Assembly: GCA_016219225.1 (NCBI GenBank)
Contig: JACRBX010000329.1
Coordinates: 1-41,638, forward strand
Direction of reading: 5' to 3'
Length of the DNA stretch: 41,638 bases
Origin: Deltaproteobacteria bacterium
Lineage (GTDB): Bacteria > Desulfobacterota > RBG-13-43-22
This document shows, piece after piece, positions 33,841-41,638 of this stretch. How positions within the stretch are numbered: the stretch's first letter is position 1; each line of letters starts with the position of its first letter. The notes beneath the pieces are model-generated. The model was not told the origin of the DNA. It did no database searches and saw nothing but the letters and a program-made list of their open reading frames with translations. Made by a program: the position numbers and the translations under genes.

Positions 33841-34257
33841 CTACAACTTGAACTTTCCCTTAAAGTACGTGTCTTTAACGCTCTTGGCTTTGGTTTTCCC
33901 CCAGGATTCCACCCCCATTTTCTTGATCAAACACAAATTAAAAACCTTGGTATTGTGCGGGACCTGCGAGGCCCGGTCTGCATAGGGATGGAGGTGGTCG
34001 CAGGGGAAATCGGAACAGTCCCCGCAAAAATCAAGACCTTTCTTGTCAATGCATCGATAAACCTGACAGGGTTCGACCATGTTTAGAAAGGGAATCGTCC
34101 CATTATGCGCACGGCATCCCTGACAAACGGCCTTTTCCTCGGCGATTCCCAAATTCCCGGCGATCTTTTGCCGTAGATCCGGATTTTCCTGGGCGATATA
34201 AACCGGGCAATTGAAACAATCCAATCCGCAAGGTGCGGTCATCTGTAAATAATCCAT
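33841..34257 (-). CDS. Cys-rich DUF3795-like protein
   Basis: A 138-residue soluble protein with many paired cysteines: CGLDCFNCPVY, VCQGCRAH, CQVYRCIDKKGLDFCGDCSDFPCDHLHPY. This spacing matches the DUF3795 family of probable metal- or cluster-binding proteins of anaerobes; function is unknown. It is a single gene with an AGGAGACG-type site before ATG and no functional partner nearby. Confidence 0.75.
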   Translation of the reverse strand: MDYLQMTAPCGLDCFNCPVYIAQENPDLRQKIAGNLGIAEEKAVCQGCRAHNGTIPFLNMVEPCQVYRCIDKKGLDFCGDCSDFPCDHLHPYADRASQVPHNTKVFNLCLIKKMGVESWGKTKAKSVKDTYFKGKFKL

Positions 34258-34471
34258 AACGTCTCCTTTTCAGTGTCGATAGCTTCTCTGATCTTAGATT
34301 ATCCGATACATTTAAATTCTTAGCCCCAAACGATGGGTCCTGAAAATTCATGGATCGCCTCTTCGTTTGAACCTGCTGGATTCTACCGGCGACCAGACTA
34401 CCTCATCCTAAAAACAATATCAAATAATAACGCATTATAAATATTACATTAAAAGCATAATTAGTCATTAG

Positions 34472-34489
34472 AGCACTAATTTTAGTGCT
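34472..34489. terminator. Hairpin downstream of the SPFH gene
   Basis: AGCACTAA-TT-TTAGTGCT lies just beyond the SPFH stop codon on the minus strand. The T-rich tract is on the plus-strand side, so termination of the minus-strand gene is only tentative. Confidence 0.35.
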
Positions 34490-34499
34490 TATTTATTAT

Positions 34500-36425
34500 T
34501 CAATCGTTCTTTATCTCTTTCCCCTCATTCTTCGGTACGTTTTGGGAAATCATTTGCGATAACCAGGCATTGAAAAGGTTTCCGCTCGTTGAGGCCTCTC
34601 CACTCCCAACCAGGACCTGGGGCACAATCTGAATCTTACCGGCCGCTATCTCCTGAATAAGTTTGATTATCGCTACATTCTGCTGACCAATAGCCTCCTT
34701 CTGAGCATTGTAAGCAGCGGCAATCCCGTCGCCCTCGATCTTACTTTTGTAAGAATTACCGTCAGCCACCAGTATGGTGGATTCTTTGGTACCTTGAGCT
34801 ACCAGAATTGTGGATTCCTTAGTACCTTGAGCTTGAAGAATCACGGAGCGTCTATTGCCGTCAGCTTCCTTAACTTTGGCTTCGGCCCTATCATTATTGA
34901 TGTCTATAGATAATTTGGCATCAATAACATCTTTCTGCTTATCAGCCCGGGAGGATTTTTCCATGACCGCGATGCGTTTTTCTTGAGCCAGCGCCTCCTG
35001 GTCATACTGGGCTTGCTGCTGATTGGCGATCTCCTTCTTGGTTTGAGTGTCCAGCAAATCCTTAGGTATATCGATATAGGCAATGAGTAGGTTTTGGGCC
35101 TCAACGTTGTACTCGGAAAATCTCTCCTTGGCGTGGGCCAGTGCCTCGGTCTGTAAGTCCGTCCGGCTTTGGAAAAAGTCAATCGCTTTCTTCTCGCCGG
35201 CTTTATTCCTGAAAGAGGAATCGATCAGCGGATGGACGATTTGATCGATCAGATTGGCCACGGACCCGAATCTGGCTATGATGTAGGCTGCATTGCCGGG
35301 TTGAATTCGAATCACCATGCGAACATTGACTTCCAGTTGAAAGCCGTCTTTAGAAGTCACCTTCAAGGGGTCAAAACTGTACAGGACCCCCGCGGCCTTA
35401 GCCTCCGTTGGTTTAACTCCCTTGACCTCTGTCCCGATTCTTCCCTCGGTTGCCCAATCGATGGTAACGGCGGAAGTAGGCACTTGATAAGCGGAAAAAG
35501 CAATGGCATTCAGATTGTATTTCCCAGGTGCTATCGGCTCTCTCCAGATGCCGCGAGTGTATTTATCGGTTATCAGTATTTTCTCAACATCTTCATGGAT
35601 CGGACCACTGAATTTTCCTTCACCGGTAGGTCGATCAGGCCCTTCGGGTGTCCTCTCCAACTCCAACCCCACGTTGGACCTGATTACTGCCACATAACCT
35701 GGAAGGACCTCGGCTACACTTTCAACTTTAATATCAAATAAGTCCGGATTGATGTAATATATTCCCGGTTGCAGGGTATCCAACTGTGGCCCCCGGTATC
35801 CTTTGCTATCGATAAAGAGCTGCCCATTTTGATAAGCTTTGTGGTCTGCTTCGGTACCGTCATCATTTAGAGCCTTCGGGGCGATGACATAGCCAGTCGG
35901 CAGGGGAATGCCATCTTTAGCAACGGCGATACCGATGGTATTCTCAGCTACTTTTACCGCGGGAGCTTTGGTAATATTGAACAGCCTGGAATTGATCCGG
36001 TAGGTGCCTGGACGTAGAATTCCAACCTGCGGTCCCTTCTTCCCATGGTTGGCTAAGAACATCTCCGCGTCTTGAAATTGATTACACTCGACTTCGTCGG
36101 CTAACACTCTACCTTTAGGGAGCGGCTCGCCGTCAATGGATTCGACGATACCGATACTGGCAATATCCACCGTCACTACTGGAACTTTGGTAAATGACCA
36201 GACTATGGGCAGCCTCCAATAGAGCCCGGGCATCAAAGTGCTCGCCTGAACCCCGATTTCCCCATGACGGGCGATTATTTGTCCTTCAGGCATTTTTTTG
36301 CCAAACATGTTCTTAGTAAGGATGCCGACTTGATTGGCCCCAATCAAACAAAAACCGCGAAGGATAAGGAGCAGAGCAATAAAAACGACCAAATATAAGA
36401 CGAACCATCCTATCATTCCTGTCAT
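34500..36425 (-). CDS. Large SPFH/band-7 (flotillin-like) membrane protein
   Basis: A 641-residue protein. One N-terminal membrane segment (WFVLYLVVFIALLLILRGF, about residues 7-25) is followed by three or more repeats with a common pattern ending in PGLYWRLP, PGTYRINSRLF and PGIYYINPDLF (about 60-240). An SPFH domain follows (about 300-470) and then a charged Ala/Gln-rich coiled coil (KKEIANQQQAQYDQEALAQE). Two successive copies of the phrase AQGTKESTILV stand near 560-575. Such proteins scaffold membrane microdomains or proteases. No NfeD-like partner is adjacent. Long and intact; function in this genome is not readable. Confidence 0.82.
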   Translation of the reverse strand: MTGMIGWFVLYLVVFIALLLILRGFCLIGANQVGILTKNMFGKKMPEGQIIARHGEIGVQASTLMPGLYWRLPIVWSFTKVPVVTVDIASIGIVESIDGEPLPKGRVLADEVECNQFQDAEMFLANHGKKGPQVGILRPGTYRINSRLFNITKAPAVKVAENTIGIAVAKDGIPLPTGYVIAPKALNDDGTEADHKAYQNGQLFIDSKGYRGPQLDTLQPGIYYINPDLFDIKVESVAEVLPGYVAVIRSNVGLELERTPEGPDRPTGEGKFSGPIHEDVEKILITDKYTRGIWREPIAPGKYNLNAIAFSAYQVPTSAVTIDWATEGRIGTEVKGVKPTEAKAAGVLYSFDPLKVTSKDGFQLEVNVRMVIRIQPGNAAYIIARFGSVANLIDQIVHPLIDSSFRNKAGEKKAIDFFQSRTDLQTEALAHAKERFSEYNVEAQNLLIAYIDIPKDLLDTQTKKEIANQQQAQYDQEALAQEKRIAVMEKSSRADKQKDVIDAKLSIDINNDRAEAKVKEADGNRRSVILQAQGTKESTILVAQGTKESTILVADGNSYKSKIEGDGIAAAYNAQKEAIGQQNVAIIKLIQEIAAGKIQIVPQVLVGSGEASTSGNLFNAWLSQMISQNVPKNEGKEIKND

Positions 36426-36588
36426 TGGTTTTGTTTCTCCTTTCTATTTTTTCTCAATGCCCTTCGGGCTTAGAGTAACCTAAATGTCCACCCTTAAGCG
36501 AAATTCAATTCCCACGCCGGTACCCCAGAGAAAGGTTGGGTCCGGAAAAGGTTAAACCGTCTGCAACGCGCCTGTGGCTGACACGTAA

Positions 36589-37101
36589 TCACATCCTGCC
36601 GAGAGTTTCATCCCGCTTCCAGCGGCGGAGCACCGGCACCAGGATCTCCCTGAACTCGTCGCGCCAGCGCACCCAACGCCCGGGATAGGGGACCACGATG
36701 CGCACCCCGCTCCAAGCTGCGACCCCCTCCGCCCGTGCGCTATTCTCATTGATCGAACGGAGCAACACGACGATCGCGAGTGGGCGCAGCCGGCGCACTG
36801 TTTCCGCAAGCCTCGCCTCACCCATCCGGCGCACCTTCTTGCGCTCCCGGGGCTCGAGACGATCCACCGGACGCCCGCACAGGTCCACCAGATAACACCC
36901 GAGGTCGCAAAAGACTGCCAGGAAATCGCGGCCCCGGAGCCGGGGGAAGGCCTCCTCGAAGGTGGTCGAGAGCGCCCGGTAGAGCCCCGAATCCCTTCGA
37001 TAGAAGAATGCCCCCGAAGCAGGCGGGGCCTCCCCTACGAAGAGGACGCGAACCCGTTCTGGCCGATAGGACTCGCGCAAGCGTTCACGGTCGTTCTTCA
37101 C
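36589..37101 (-). CDS. Uracil-DNA-glycosylase-like protein, GC-rich
   Basis: A 170-residue basic protein beginning RVLFVGEAPPASGAFFYRRDSGLYRAL; the VGEAPP start resembles the phosphate-binding loop of UDG-superfamily proteins, and the rest (GRDFLAVFCDLGCYLVDLC) is compatible with that fold. A nuclease/glycosylase role is therefore possible but not firm. Base composition and third-position GC are visibly higher than in all neighbours, pointing to horizontal acquisition. Stop at 36589; start chosen at the ATG at 37101 with a GGAGGG-like site. Confidence 0.5.
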   Translation of the reverse strand: MKNDRERLRESYRPERVRVLFVGEAPPASGAFFYRRDSGLYRALSTTFEEAFPRLRGRDFLAVFCDLGCYLVDLCGRPVDRLEPRERKKVRRMGEARLAETVRRLRPLAIVVLLRSINENSARAEGVAAWSGVRIVVPYPGRWVRWRDEFREILVPVLRRWKRDETLGRM

Positions 37102-37172
37102 TCGACCCCTCCTTCAGCGATCCTTGCCGACGAACCGGTCCCTTACCAGGGAAATGCGTTCGCCGTCCCTGT

Positions 37173-37502
37173 TCAACAACCCCCCAAAATGGATTGAATT
37201 ATCGCCTTTTGTTCTTCAGCCGGCACTTCGGCTGTCCGTTCCGCCACCTTCCGACCATTCTTGAACAGATACAGGGTCGGATACCGCTCAACATTCAGAT
37301 TCTTTTTGGTCTGCGGATTTTTATCGACATCCATTTGCCGAAAACAAACCTGCTTAAACTCCGGCAATTCCGAGCAATCATTTATAACAGGCATGATCCG
37401 TCTGCAGTCCCCGCACCAGGGGGCATAAATCAATAAAAGAACGGGCTCTTCGTTTCCGACAACTTCTTTTTCAAAAGCAACATCTCCAATTTCTTTAACC
37501 AT
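37173..37502 (-). CDS. Thioredoxin-like protein with WCGDC active site
   Basis: A 109-residue thioredoxin-fold protein. The redox motif is APWCGDCRR (Cys30 and Cys33), with Asp in place of the usual Pro, and the cis-Pro loop is RYPTLYLF. No signal peptide, so cytosolic. The altered dipeptide should shift the redox potential. A GGAAAGGGG site precedes the ATG. It has no partner reductase next to it. Confidence 0.88.
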   Translation of the reverse strand: MVKEIGDVAFEKEVVGNEEPVLLLIYAPWCGDCRRIMPVINDCSELPEFKQVCFRQMDVDKNPQTKKNLNVERYPTLYLFKNGRKVAERTAEVPAEEQKAIIQSILGGC

Positions 37503-37580
37503 TCCAAAATCCCCTTTCCTCCGGAGGCCGGTTCGAACGGTTTGCTCAGGTCCTTCGCCTGAAAAAAAATACCATACTTT

Positions 37581-37817
37581 TTAATATTCGGCAAATTTAA
37601 TGGAGTTTCCTTTAATTCGGAAATGGGAAAACACAGGGGGTGTTCTCTCTTGCAAACAAAATTTCACCAGATTTATTAACGATACAGAAAGAATTTCTTT
37701 TTTTATTTGTTGGATTTGGTTGTGTTGGTTTTTAGTTGGGGCCGGACCCAATGCTACCCCTCGATGGGTGATATGCCAGATCTGGTGGGGAATAAAATGT
37801 CGCTTTGCTCTTGCCAT
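37581..37817 (-). pseudogene. Truncated REP-associated (Y1/IS200-like) transposase fragment
   Basis: The first 19 residues (MARAKRHFIPHQIWHITHR, 37761-37817) match the usual start of REP-associated Y1 transposases. The frame then runs into unrelated, AT-rich sequence and lacks the catalytic HUH and Tyr motifs. It is a remnant, and its presence agrees with the palindromic repeats to its right. Confidence 0.6.
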
Positions 37818-37900
37818 ACGTTTTTCCGAAAAGCCACCTTTTTGCCCTTAAAAACGCAATATAGACCATTTTTAGAGGACAAAATTAACAATGACATTCA

Positions 37901-38656
37901 TTATATCAAATAGTTCGCGTGGCCCGACTCCCCGCTATTAGCAGCGGGCCTCCCGCTGTGAGGCGCGGTAATGCAAAGAAACGACTCAACGGCATAAAAG
38001 CGCATCAGCCAAGCGGTTGTTGCCGGGTCCTCTGGCGTAGCCTGAAACCAATATTCAAACACCCCCTCCCCGATGACCTTTGGCGACTTCGACACAAGCC
38101 TCGCCACGGTTTGGCCGATAGTTGAGCGTATATCTGAATCGATCCCTGTGAGACCGGACTCTGCAAATGAGCAAACCTCGTGGGTACTCGGCAGGCGCGT
38201 ACCGAATTCCTTGAAGTACAGCCCTTTGACGATTCGGTCAGCAACTCGGCCAAGGCGCTCCAAATCTACATCGTACGCCTCAGCGCGACCGACATAGAGA
38301 CCAGTAGGCGTTTTCACGGACACGGCCCTCATGCTTCGAAGCAGTCCGTGAAGCATGCCTCGCTTCCGAGGCTTTCCGAGTCCTCGGTGAACTGCGTCCA
38401 GAAGCTTCGGTATGGCCGGATGCGTGACGTCGCGCCGCATCACCAGCATCATTCGAAAGTACTCATCGTCCCTGGACGCGCCTTTGTTGCAGTCGAGGCA
38501 ACTTGGCACGGTGACGAGATCCGAAGGCCGGGGCGACGGAAAAAGGCATGTCGGCGGAATGTGGTCCGCTGTCTTCGGCTCAGGTTTACCACAATAGGTG
38601 CAAAACCCCACTTTTATTCCTTTATCCGCCCCTAATGCGGCGTTGATCCGTGGCAC
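37901..38656 (-). CDS. HNH-like zinc-finger protein
   Basis: A protein of up to 251 residues with an N-terminal zinc-binding HNH-like region: CTYCGKPEPKTADHIPP, then VTVPSCLDCNKGASRDDEYF. The D-H pair in ADHIPP and the two CxxC pairs fit an HNH endonuclease core. The remaining ~190 residues are not recognised. The start is uncertain: GTG at 38656, or a GTG about 17 codons later just before GFCTYCGK. GC content is higher than in the genes to its right. Possibly a mobile or defence nuclease. Confidence 0.6.
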   Translation of the reverse strand: MPRINAALGADKGIKVGFCTYCGKPEPKTADHIPPTCLFPSPRPSDLVTVPSCLDCNKGASRDDEYFRMMLVMRRDVTHPAIPKLLDAVHRGLGKPRKRGMLHGLLRSMRAVSVKTPTGLYVGRAEAYDVDLERLGRVADRIVKGLYFKEFGTRLPSTHEVCSFAESGLTGIDSDIRSTIGQTVARLVSKSPKVIGEGVFEYWFQATPEDPATTAWLMRFYAVESFLCITAPHSGRPAANSGESGHANYLI

Positions 38657-38702
38657 GAATCTTGCGGGGCAGAAGAGCCTTACAAGCGAGTGACATCAAT
38701 GT

Positions 38703-38767
38703 CCAATAGCCTGGTTGGTGCCGCTACGGCGACGTCAGCCGGGACATGGCCCGACAGGGGCAACGCC
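38703..38767. repeat. Degenerate palindromic repeat, copy 1
   Basis: CCAATAGCCTGGTTGGTGCC... with GGGACATGGCCCGACAGGGG; matches 41321-41387 over about 65 bases but with decayed stem pairing. Confidence 0.7.
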
Positions 38768-38787
38768 TATAATCCCATTTTCAGCCT

Positions 38788-39654
38788 TCAGGGCAGACAA
38801 GCAAAGTCTACCAATTTCTTAAAGTCACCTTCCATTAAAATACGCACCGATTGACCTTTTCGAATCAGTTGCTCTGCCTTCCTGTGTTTCGAGCTTTTCT
38901 CATGGTCCGCAAGTTTCTTAACATCTTGATCTCCTACGACAAGAATTGTAGTCTTCGCGTTAACCCCAGCGGCAACCGCGCAACCGGTCTTCGCGGCCAT
39001 TTCAGAAGCCATCCATCGTGGAATACTGAGAGCTCCTGTGAAAACCAGTGTTTCACCATAAAGAGCACCCTCAGGATTGCCATCTCGGACAACATTACCA
39101 GACCGATATGGAAAGCCGATACTTTTTTCTACGCGCCGTAGCCATTTATTCAAATCCATCCCTGTCTTTTCAATAGCGGCGAGAAGAATGTGTGCCGATG
39201 CTTTTGCGTCCTCAAGAGCATCATGATGTGCAAATTGATATCCTATAACAGTGCACACATTTGCAAGGCCATACCCGCGATAAGCGAATTGTTCCCATGT
39301 TCTTCGTGCCACGCGGGCTGAGTCGAGCCAAGTGCAAGTAGGCTCACGCAGGTCATGCTTTAAACAAGCTTGATGAATCGCCACTCTGTCAAAGTGGGTG
39401 TGGCAAACGGCAACTCGACCATCCAGGTAGCCGCATATGCGACTTGCAATATCTTGAAATTTCGGAGCGCCCTTTACTATGGTCTCATCAATCCCGTGGA
39501 TCGAAACATTGATTTCATGAAAGAAGTCCTCTGGATCAACATAAGTCTTCCATTCTTCCTGAAGCGATCCGTCCTTGAAGTGCACAAGCCCAAGCTGGCA
39601 GATAGAGGACATATCCGCATTTGCCGTCTCGAAATCAAGAGCCACGAACTCCAT
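38788..39654 (-). CDS. DnaQ-like 3'-5' exonuclease with C-terminal BRCT domain
   Basis: A 288-residue protein. The N-terminal DEDDh exonuclease is marked by Asp7/Glu9 in ALDFETAN, Asp in CHTHFDRVAI, and HHDALEDAKASA with His and Asp. A BRCT domain follows (about residues 198-288: YGETLVFTGALSIPRWMA, KTTILVVGDQDVKKLADHEKSSK). This domain pair is known in proteins of the DNA polymerase III epsilon type. A role in DNA proofreading, repair or defence is possible. It lies in an accessory region on the minus strand with three other unrelated genes. Confidence 0.82.
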   Translation of the reverse strand: MEFVALDFETANADMSSICQLGLVHFKDGSLQEEWKTYVDPEDFFHEINVSIHGIDETIVKGAPKFQDIASRICGYLDGRVAVCHTHFDRVAIHQACLKHDLREPTCTWLDSARVARRTWEQFAYRGYGLANVCTVIGYQFAHHDALEDAKASAHILLAAIEKTGMDLNKWLRRVEKSIGFPYRSGNVVRDGNPEGALYGETLVFTGALSIPRWMASEMAAKTGCAVAAGVNAKTTILVVGDQDVKKLADHEKSSKHRKAEQLIRKGQSVRILMEGDFKKLVDFACLP

Positions 39655-39686
39655 AGTCCTTCTCCCTTAACGTCCGCGTTTTATTA

Positions 39687-40505
39687 TTACCACCATACAG
39701 GAACTTTTTCCCTTAAATAATCTTTTTCTTCATACGATGCGACAGTTACAAACTTGTGTTCATTATCAAATTCTCTTCCATATCTATCTTTCAAATATTT
39801 ATCGATGGACTTTTCTGCATTTTGCCGAGCAAGTAAAGGCTGATCTGACCAATATGTTACATTAAAAAGTGGAACATGAACTTTTTCAGAATTACCCTCA
39901 TACAGAGATAAACGCAAAAGAATCATATAATCAATAGAACTTTTATCTTCATTTAGATAACCCAACCACTGATTTCTGTTATACAAATCAGTAATAATTT
40001 CTTTATTGGGGTATTCTTTACAAAGAACAAATAAATCTGTCAAGTAATCGTCATTTTTAAGATTTAGGTCAAGCAAATTAAAAGTACATTCTTTTATTTG
40101 TTCTTGTCCATATTCATTAGATTGCACACACCTATTTCTATATATTTCCCAAACTGTGCCGTTTGTTCTGACAAATCTTTCAATATTATTATGTATTGCA
40201 AAATCGCTTGTTTTAATAAAGGGATCATCCTTAAAATTCATTTTGGGAGGGACTATTTCTATAAAATATTTGATTTCATTTCCATTTTTTACACCCAAAT
40301 AGTAATATTTTGCTCCGGGGATTGACAAATCTGTTAATTCTGTTTGTTCATTAAACCCAAAAATATTACAGGCTATATATTTAAATGCATTTAATAGTTT
40401 TCCATTTGATTCTATAAATTGTTTTTCTGCGATTATAATTTTGTTTTGGGCGTTGGCCAAATAATTTTTAAAACGAGATTTTACTTGTTTAGGAATTGTA
40501 GGCAT
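39687..40505 (-). CDS. Unrecognised 272-residue protein, AT-rich
   Basis: I do not recognise it with certainty. The middle (KYYYLGVKNGNEIKYFIEIVPP ... FVRTNGTVWEIYR) resembles the PD-(D/E)XK-like N-terminal domain seen in type I restriction subunits, where a TNG-W-hY segment is common, but the catalytic Lys of the E-x-K motif is absent (EIV). It may be an inactivated or binding-only relative. Markedly more AT-rich than its neighbours, which suggests separate acquisition. It ends only 32 bases from the exonuclease gene. Confidence 0.55.
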   Translation of the reverse strand: MPTIPKQVKSRFKNYLANAQNKIIIAEKQFIESNGKLLNAFKYIACNIFGFNEQTELTDLSIPGAKYYYLGVKNGNEIKYFIEIVPPKMNFKDDPFIKTSDFAIHNNIERFVRTNGTVWEIYRNRCVQSNEYGQEQIKECTFNLLDLNLKNDDYLTDLFVLCKEYPNKEIITDLYNRNQWLGYLNEDKSSIDYMILLRLSLYEGNSEKVHVPLFNVTYWSDQPLLARQNAEKSIDKYLKDRYGREFDNEHKFVTVASYEEKDYLREKVPVWW

Positions 40506-40517
40506 AATTACCTTTCA

Positions 40518-40576
40518 TAACAAGAAAATCAGCGGGAGGCCCGATTTTAGCCGATCCGCTGGATTGACTGGTTGGC
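40518..40576. other. attC-like 59-base imperfect palindrome
   Basis: TAACAAG ... CAGCGG ... CCGCTG ... CTGGTTGGC: outer AAC-x-AG/CT-x-GTT and inner CAGCGG/CCGCTG arms, 59 bases in total, 7 bases after the stop of the 239-residue gene on the minus strand. Resembles an integron attC in size and form, but no integrase or second clear site is seen. Confidence 0.3.
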
Positions 40577-40583
40577 GATTCTT

Positions 40584-41303
40584 TCATTCTTGATAAAACC
40601 ACCGAATAAATCTGTCACTAGCAGGGCCAGACCATTCTTTTCTCTTTGGCACAGGCTCTTTGCCCCACCCAACTGCATATGTGAAAAGCTTTGTCTCTGC
40701 TGCTGCAAAAGCCTCTTTGTCGCTTGGCGAGTCCTCACCTAAGTAACACTCTGGCCTATCGCGTTCACCGGTGAGCCAGCCAGCTTGTAAAATTGCAGTA
40801 CGACAATCCTCGCATCTTAGTATTGCCAAAAAAAGGGCGCTAACGGCTCTAACCGCTTTATGTAAAGTTGCTTCTGTTCTGTTTTGCAAACGATCATGTT
40901 TAAGTCTGTTGTAGGCTGTCCACCAATCAAGAAAGTCCTGGTCATCTCTCGTTATATATTTTCCCGTTTTTGACCATCCTTTGAATGGATATTTCTTTAA
41001 AGGTTCTTCGGCCCAAAAAACTACCCACTTCGGCTCCATATATTCACCATAATATTTGAAATAATCGAGCATTGTAAGATCATTCCTTTTTTTGCCCTTT
41101 TGTACACATAATGATGGCCAAGATTGAGCACGCCATAAGGAGTCAAGAAGACTACATGCTTCTAAAATGACTGTTACAAGATAATCAGACCAAACTTGTT
41201 TATGGTTTTCGCAATATGGAACATACTGAAGGACACGATAAAGCGAATCCTCAATCCGCTGATATGTATTCAATACTGTTTCTGCAGGAATTATTTTTAA
41301 CAT
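40584..41303 (-). CDS. Unrecognised 239-residue protein (HEPN-like helical core?)
   Basis: I do not recognise this protein. The N-terminal part is helical (YQRIEDSLYRVLQYVPYCENH). A central WWTAYNRLKHDRLQNRTEATLHKAV segment, with conserved-looking Asn, Lys-His and Arg-x5-His, resembles HEPN-like domains of unknown abortive-infection or toxin proteins, but I cannot confirm it. Soluble, Trp-rich, with no signal peptide. Its neighbours on the same strand (HNH, exonuclease) make a mobile or defence setting plausible. Confidence 0.55.
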   Translation of the reverse strand: MLKIIPAETVLNTYQRIEDSLYRVLQYVPYCENHKQVWSDYLVTVILEACSLLDSLWRAQSWPSLCVQKGKKRNDLTMLDYFKYYGEYMEPKWVVFWAEEPLKKYPFKGWSKTGKYITRDDQDFLDWWTAYNRLKHDRLQNRTEATLHKAVRAVSALFLAILRCEDCRTAILQAGWLTGERDRPECYLGEDSPSDKEAFAAAETKLFTYAVGWGKEPVPKRKEWSGPASDRFIRWFYQE

Positions 41304-41320
41304 ATCAATTTATTTGCTCG

Positions 41321-41387
41321 CCAATGGCCTAGTTGGCGCCGCTGTGGCGGCGCCAACTAGGGACATGCCACCGACAGCGGAAATGCC
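41321..41387. repeat. Palindromic repeat, copy 2 (perfect 15-base stem)
   Basis: CCTAGTTGGCGCCGC-TGTG-GCGGCGCCAACTAGG (41328-41361) is a perfect 15-base hairpin, then GGACATG and CCGACAGCGG. It shares its full length with 38703-38767. Confidence 0.8.
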
Positions 41388-41507
41388 GTATTGGCGACGA
41401 CGCAGTTGCCGCCAATGTTAAGGTTAACCTGCCAGCCCCCGCAACGATGGGGATAAACAGAGCATCTTCCGGTCAGGTTGACCCGTTGGCAGTTAGAAGT
41501 CAGACGA

Positions 41508-41607
41508 CCTCCGGCAAAGCCGGAGGCTTGAATATTTAAGCCCCTCAAAGGGGCTCACAAACAAAAACCAAAACCCGCGTAGCCGTCACCCCGGCGAAAG
41601 CCGGGGT
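41508..41607. repeat. Three stem-loops at the right edge of the window
   Basis: CCTCCGGC-AAA-GCCGGAGG (41508-41526), AGCCCCT-CAA-AGGGGCT (41539-41555) and ACCCCGGC-GAAA-GCCGGGGT (41588-41607). The 330-base stretch to the window end has no convincing gene. A 68-residue frame across 41333-41539 overlaps the repeat and may be a mobile-element remnant. Confidence 0.65.
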
Positions 41608-41638
41608 CCAGGGCTTTTCCCAAACCTTTTAGAATCAC

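Noticed and set aside
37901-41303. A complete integron
   Set aside because: Only one attC-like sequence is seen; the other gaps have GTT...AAC order or are too short, and there is no integrase in the window.
41333-41539. 68-residue plus-strand frame as a gene
   Set aside because: It overlaps the palindromic repeat and a stem-loop, has no ribosome site and no clear family; at most a mobile-element remnant.

Overview
The window looks like a chromosomal segment of an anaerobic Desulfobacterota (deltaproteobacterial) bacterium. This is an inference from gene content: split phenylphosphate-synthase-like kinases, UbiD/UbiX decarboxylase-family proteins with an LpdD-like partner, aryl-CoA-ligase-like enzymes and a molybdenum hydroxylase. 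No rRNA or other taxonomic marker is present, so the assignment is tentative.

Layout. (1) 1-4019: the 3' end of a glycogen synthase gene, then a GAF-domain histidine kinase overlapping a single-domain response regulator. (2) 4226-20203, module A: a divergent LysR regulator, ppsA-like and ppsB-like kinase subunits, a stand-alone receiver-domain protein, a UbiD-family (de)carboxylase, an AMP-forming ligase, a Tm-1/UPF0261 protein, an LpdD-like protein, UbiX, a ThiS/MoaD-like sulfur carrier, an unrecognised 121-residue protein, and a three-gene molybdenum hydroxylase operon (FAD, [2Fe-2S] and Mo subunits). (3) 20974-33759, module B: a duplicated ferredoxin-fold (NIPSNAP-like) protein, a second ppsA/ppsB pair, a GPR1/FUN34/YaaH-type transporter, a HAD phosphatase, a second LysR, a second UbiD, a second ligase, a low-molecular-weight phosphatase, a second Tm-1 protein and a converging enoyl-CoA hydratase. 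(4) 33841-37502: a Cys-rich DUF3795-like protein, a large SPFH/band-7 protein, a GC-rich UDG-like protein and a thioredoxin with a WCGDC site. (5) 37581-41638: an accessory region with a truncated REP-type transposase, HNH-like, DnaQ-BRCT and two unrecognised genes of differing base composition, palindromic repeats and stem-loops.

Working model (inference): each module phosphorylates a phenolic substrate (PpsA/PpsB-like), carboxylates the aryl phosphate with a prenyl-FMN UbiD enzyme (prFMN from the single UbiX, possibly handled by the LpdD-like protein), and activates the resulting hydroxyaromatic acid to a CoA thioester or acyl adenylate. The molybdenum enzyme could then act on the ring. The core LysR-ppsA-ppsB-ubiD-ligase-Tm-1 set is present twice, with different accessory genes in each copy. 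This suggests two related substrates or conditions.

Non-coding sequence is unusually structured. It contains many different short-period tandem repeats at gene boundaries, two MITE-like elements with matching terminal inverted repeats, GGGCGACC hairpins around the molybdenum operon, and LysR-type palindromes placed the same distance upstream of TTGACA boxes.
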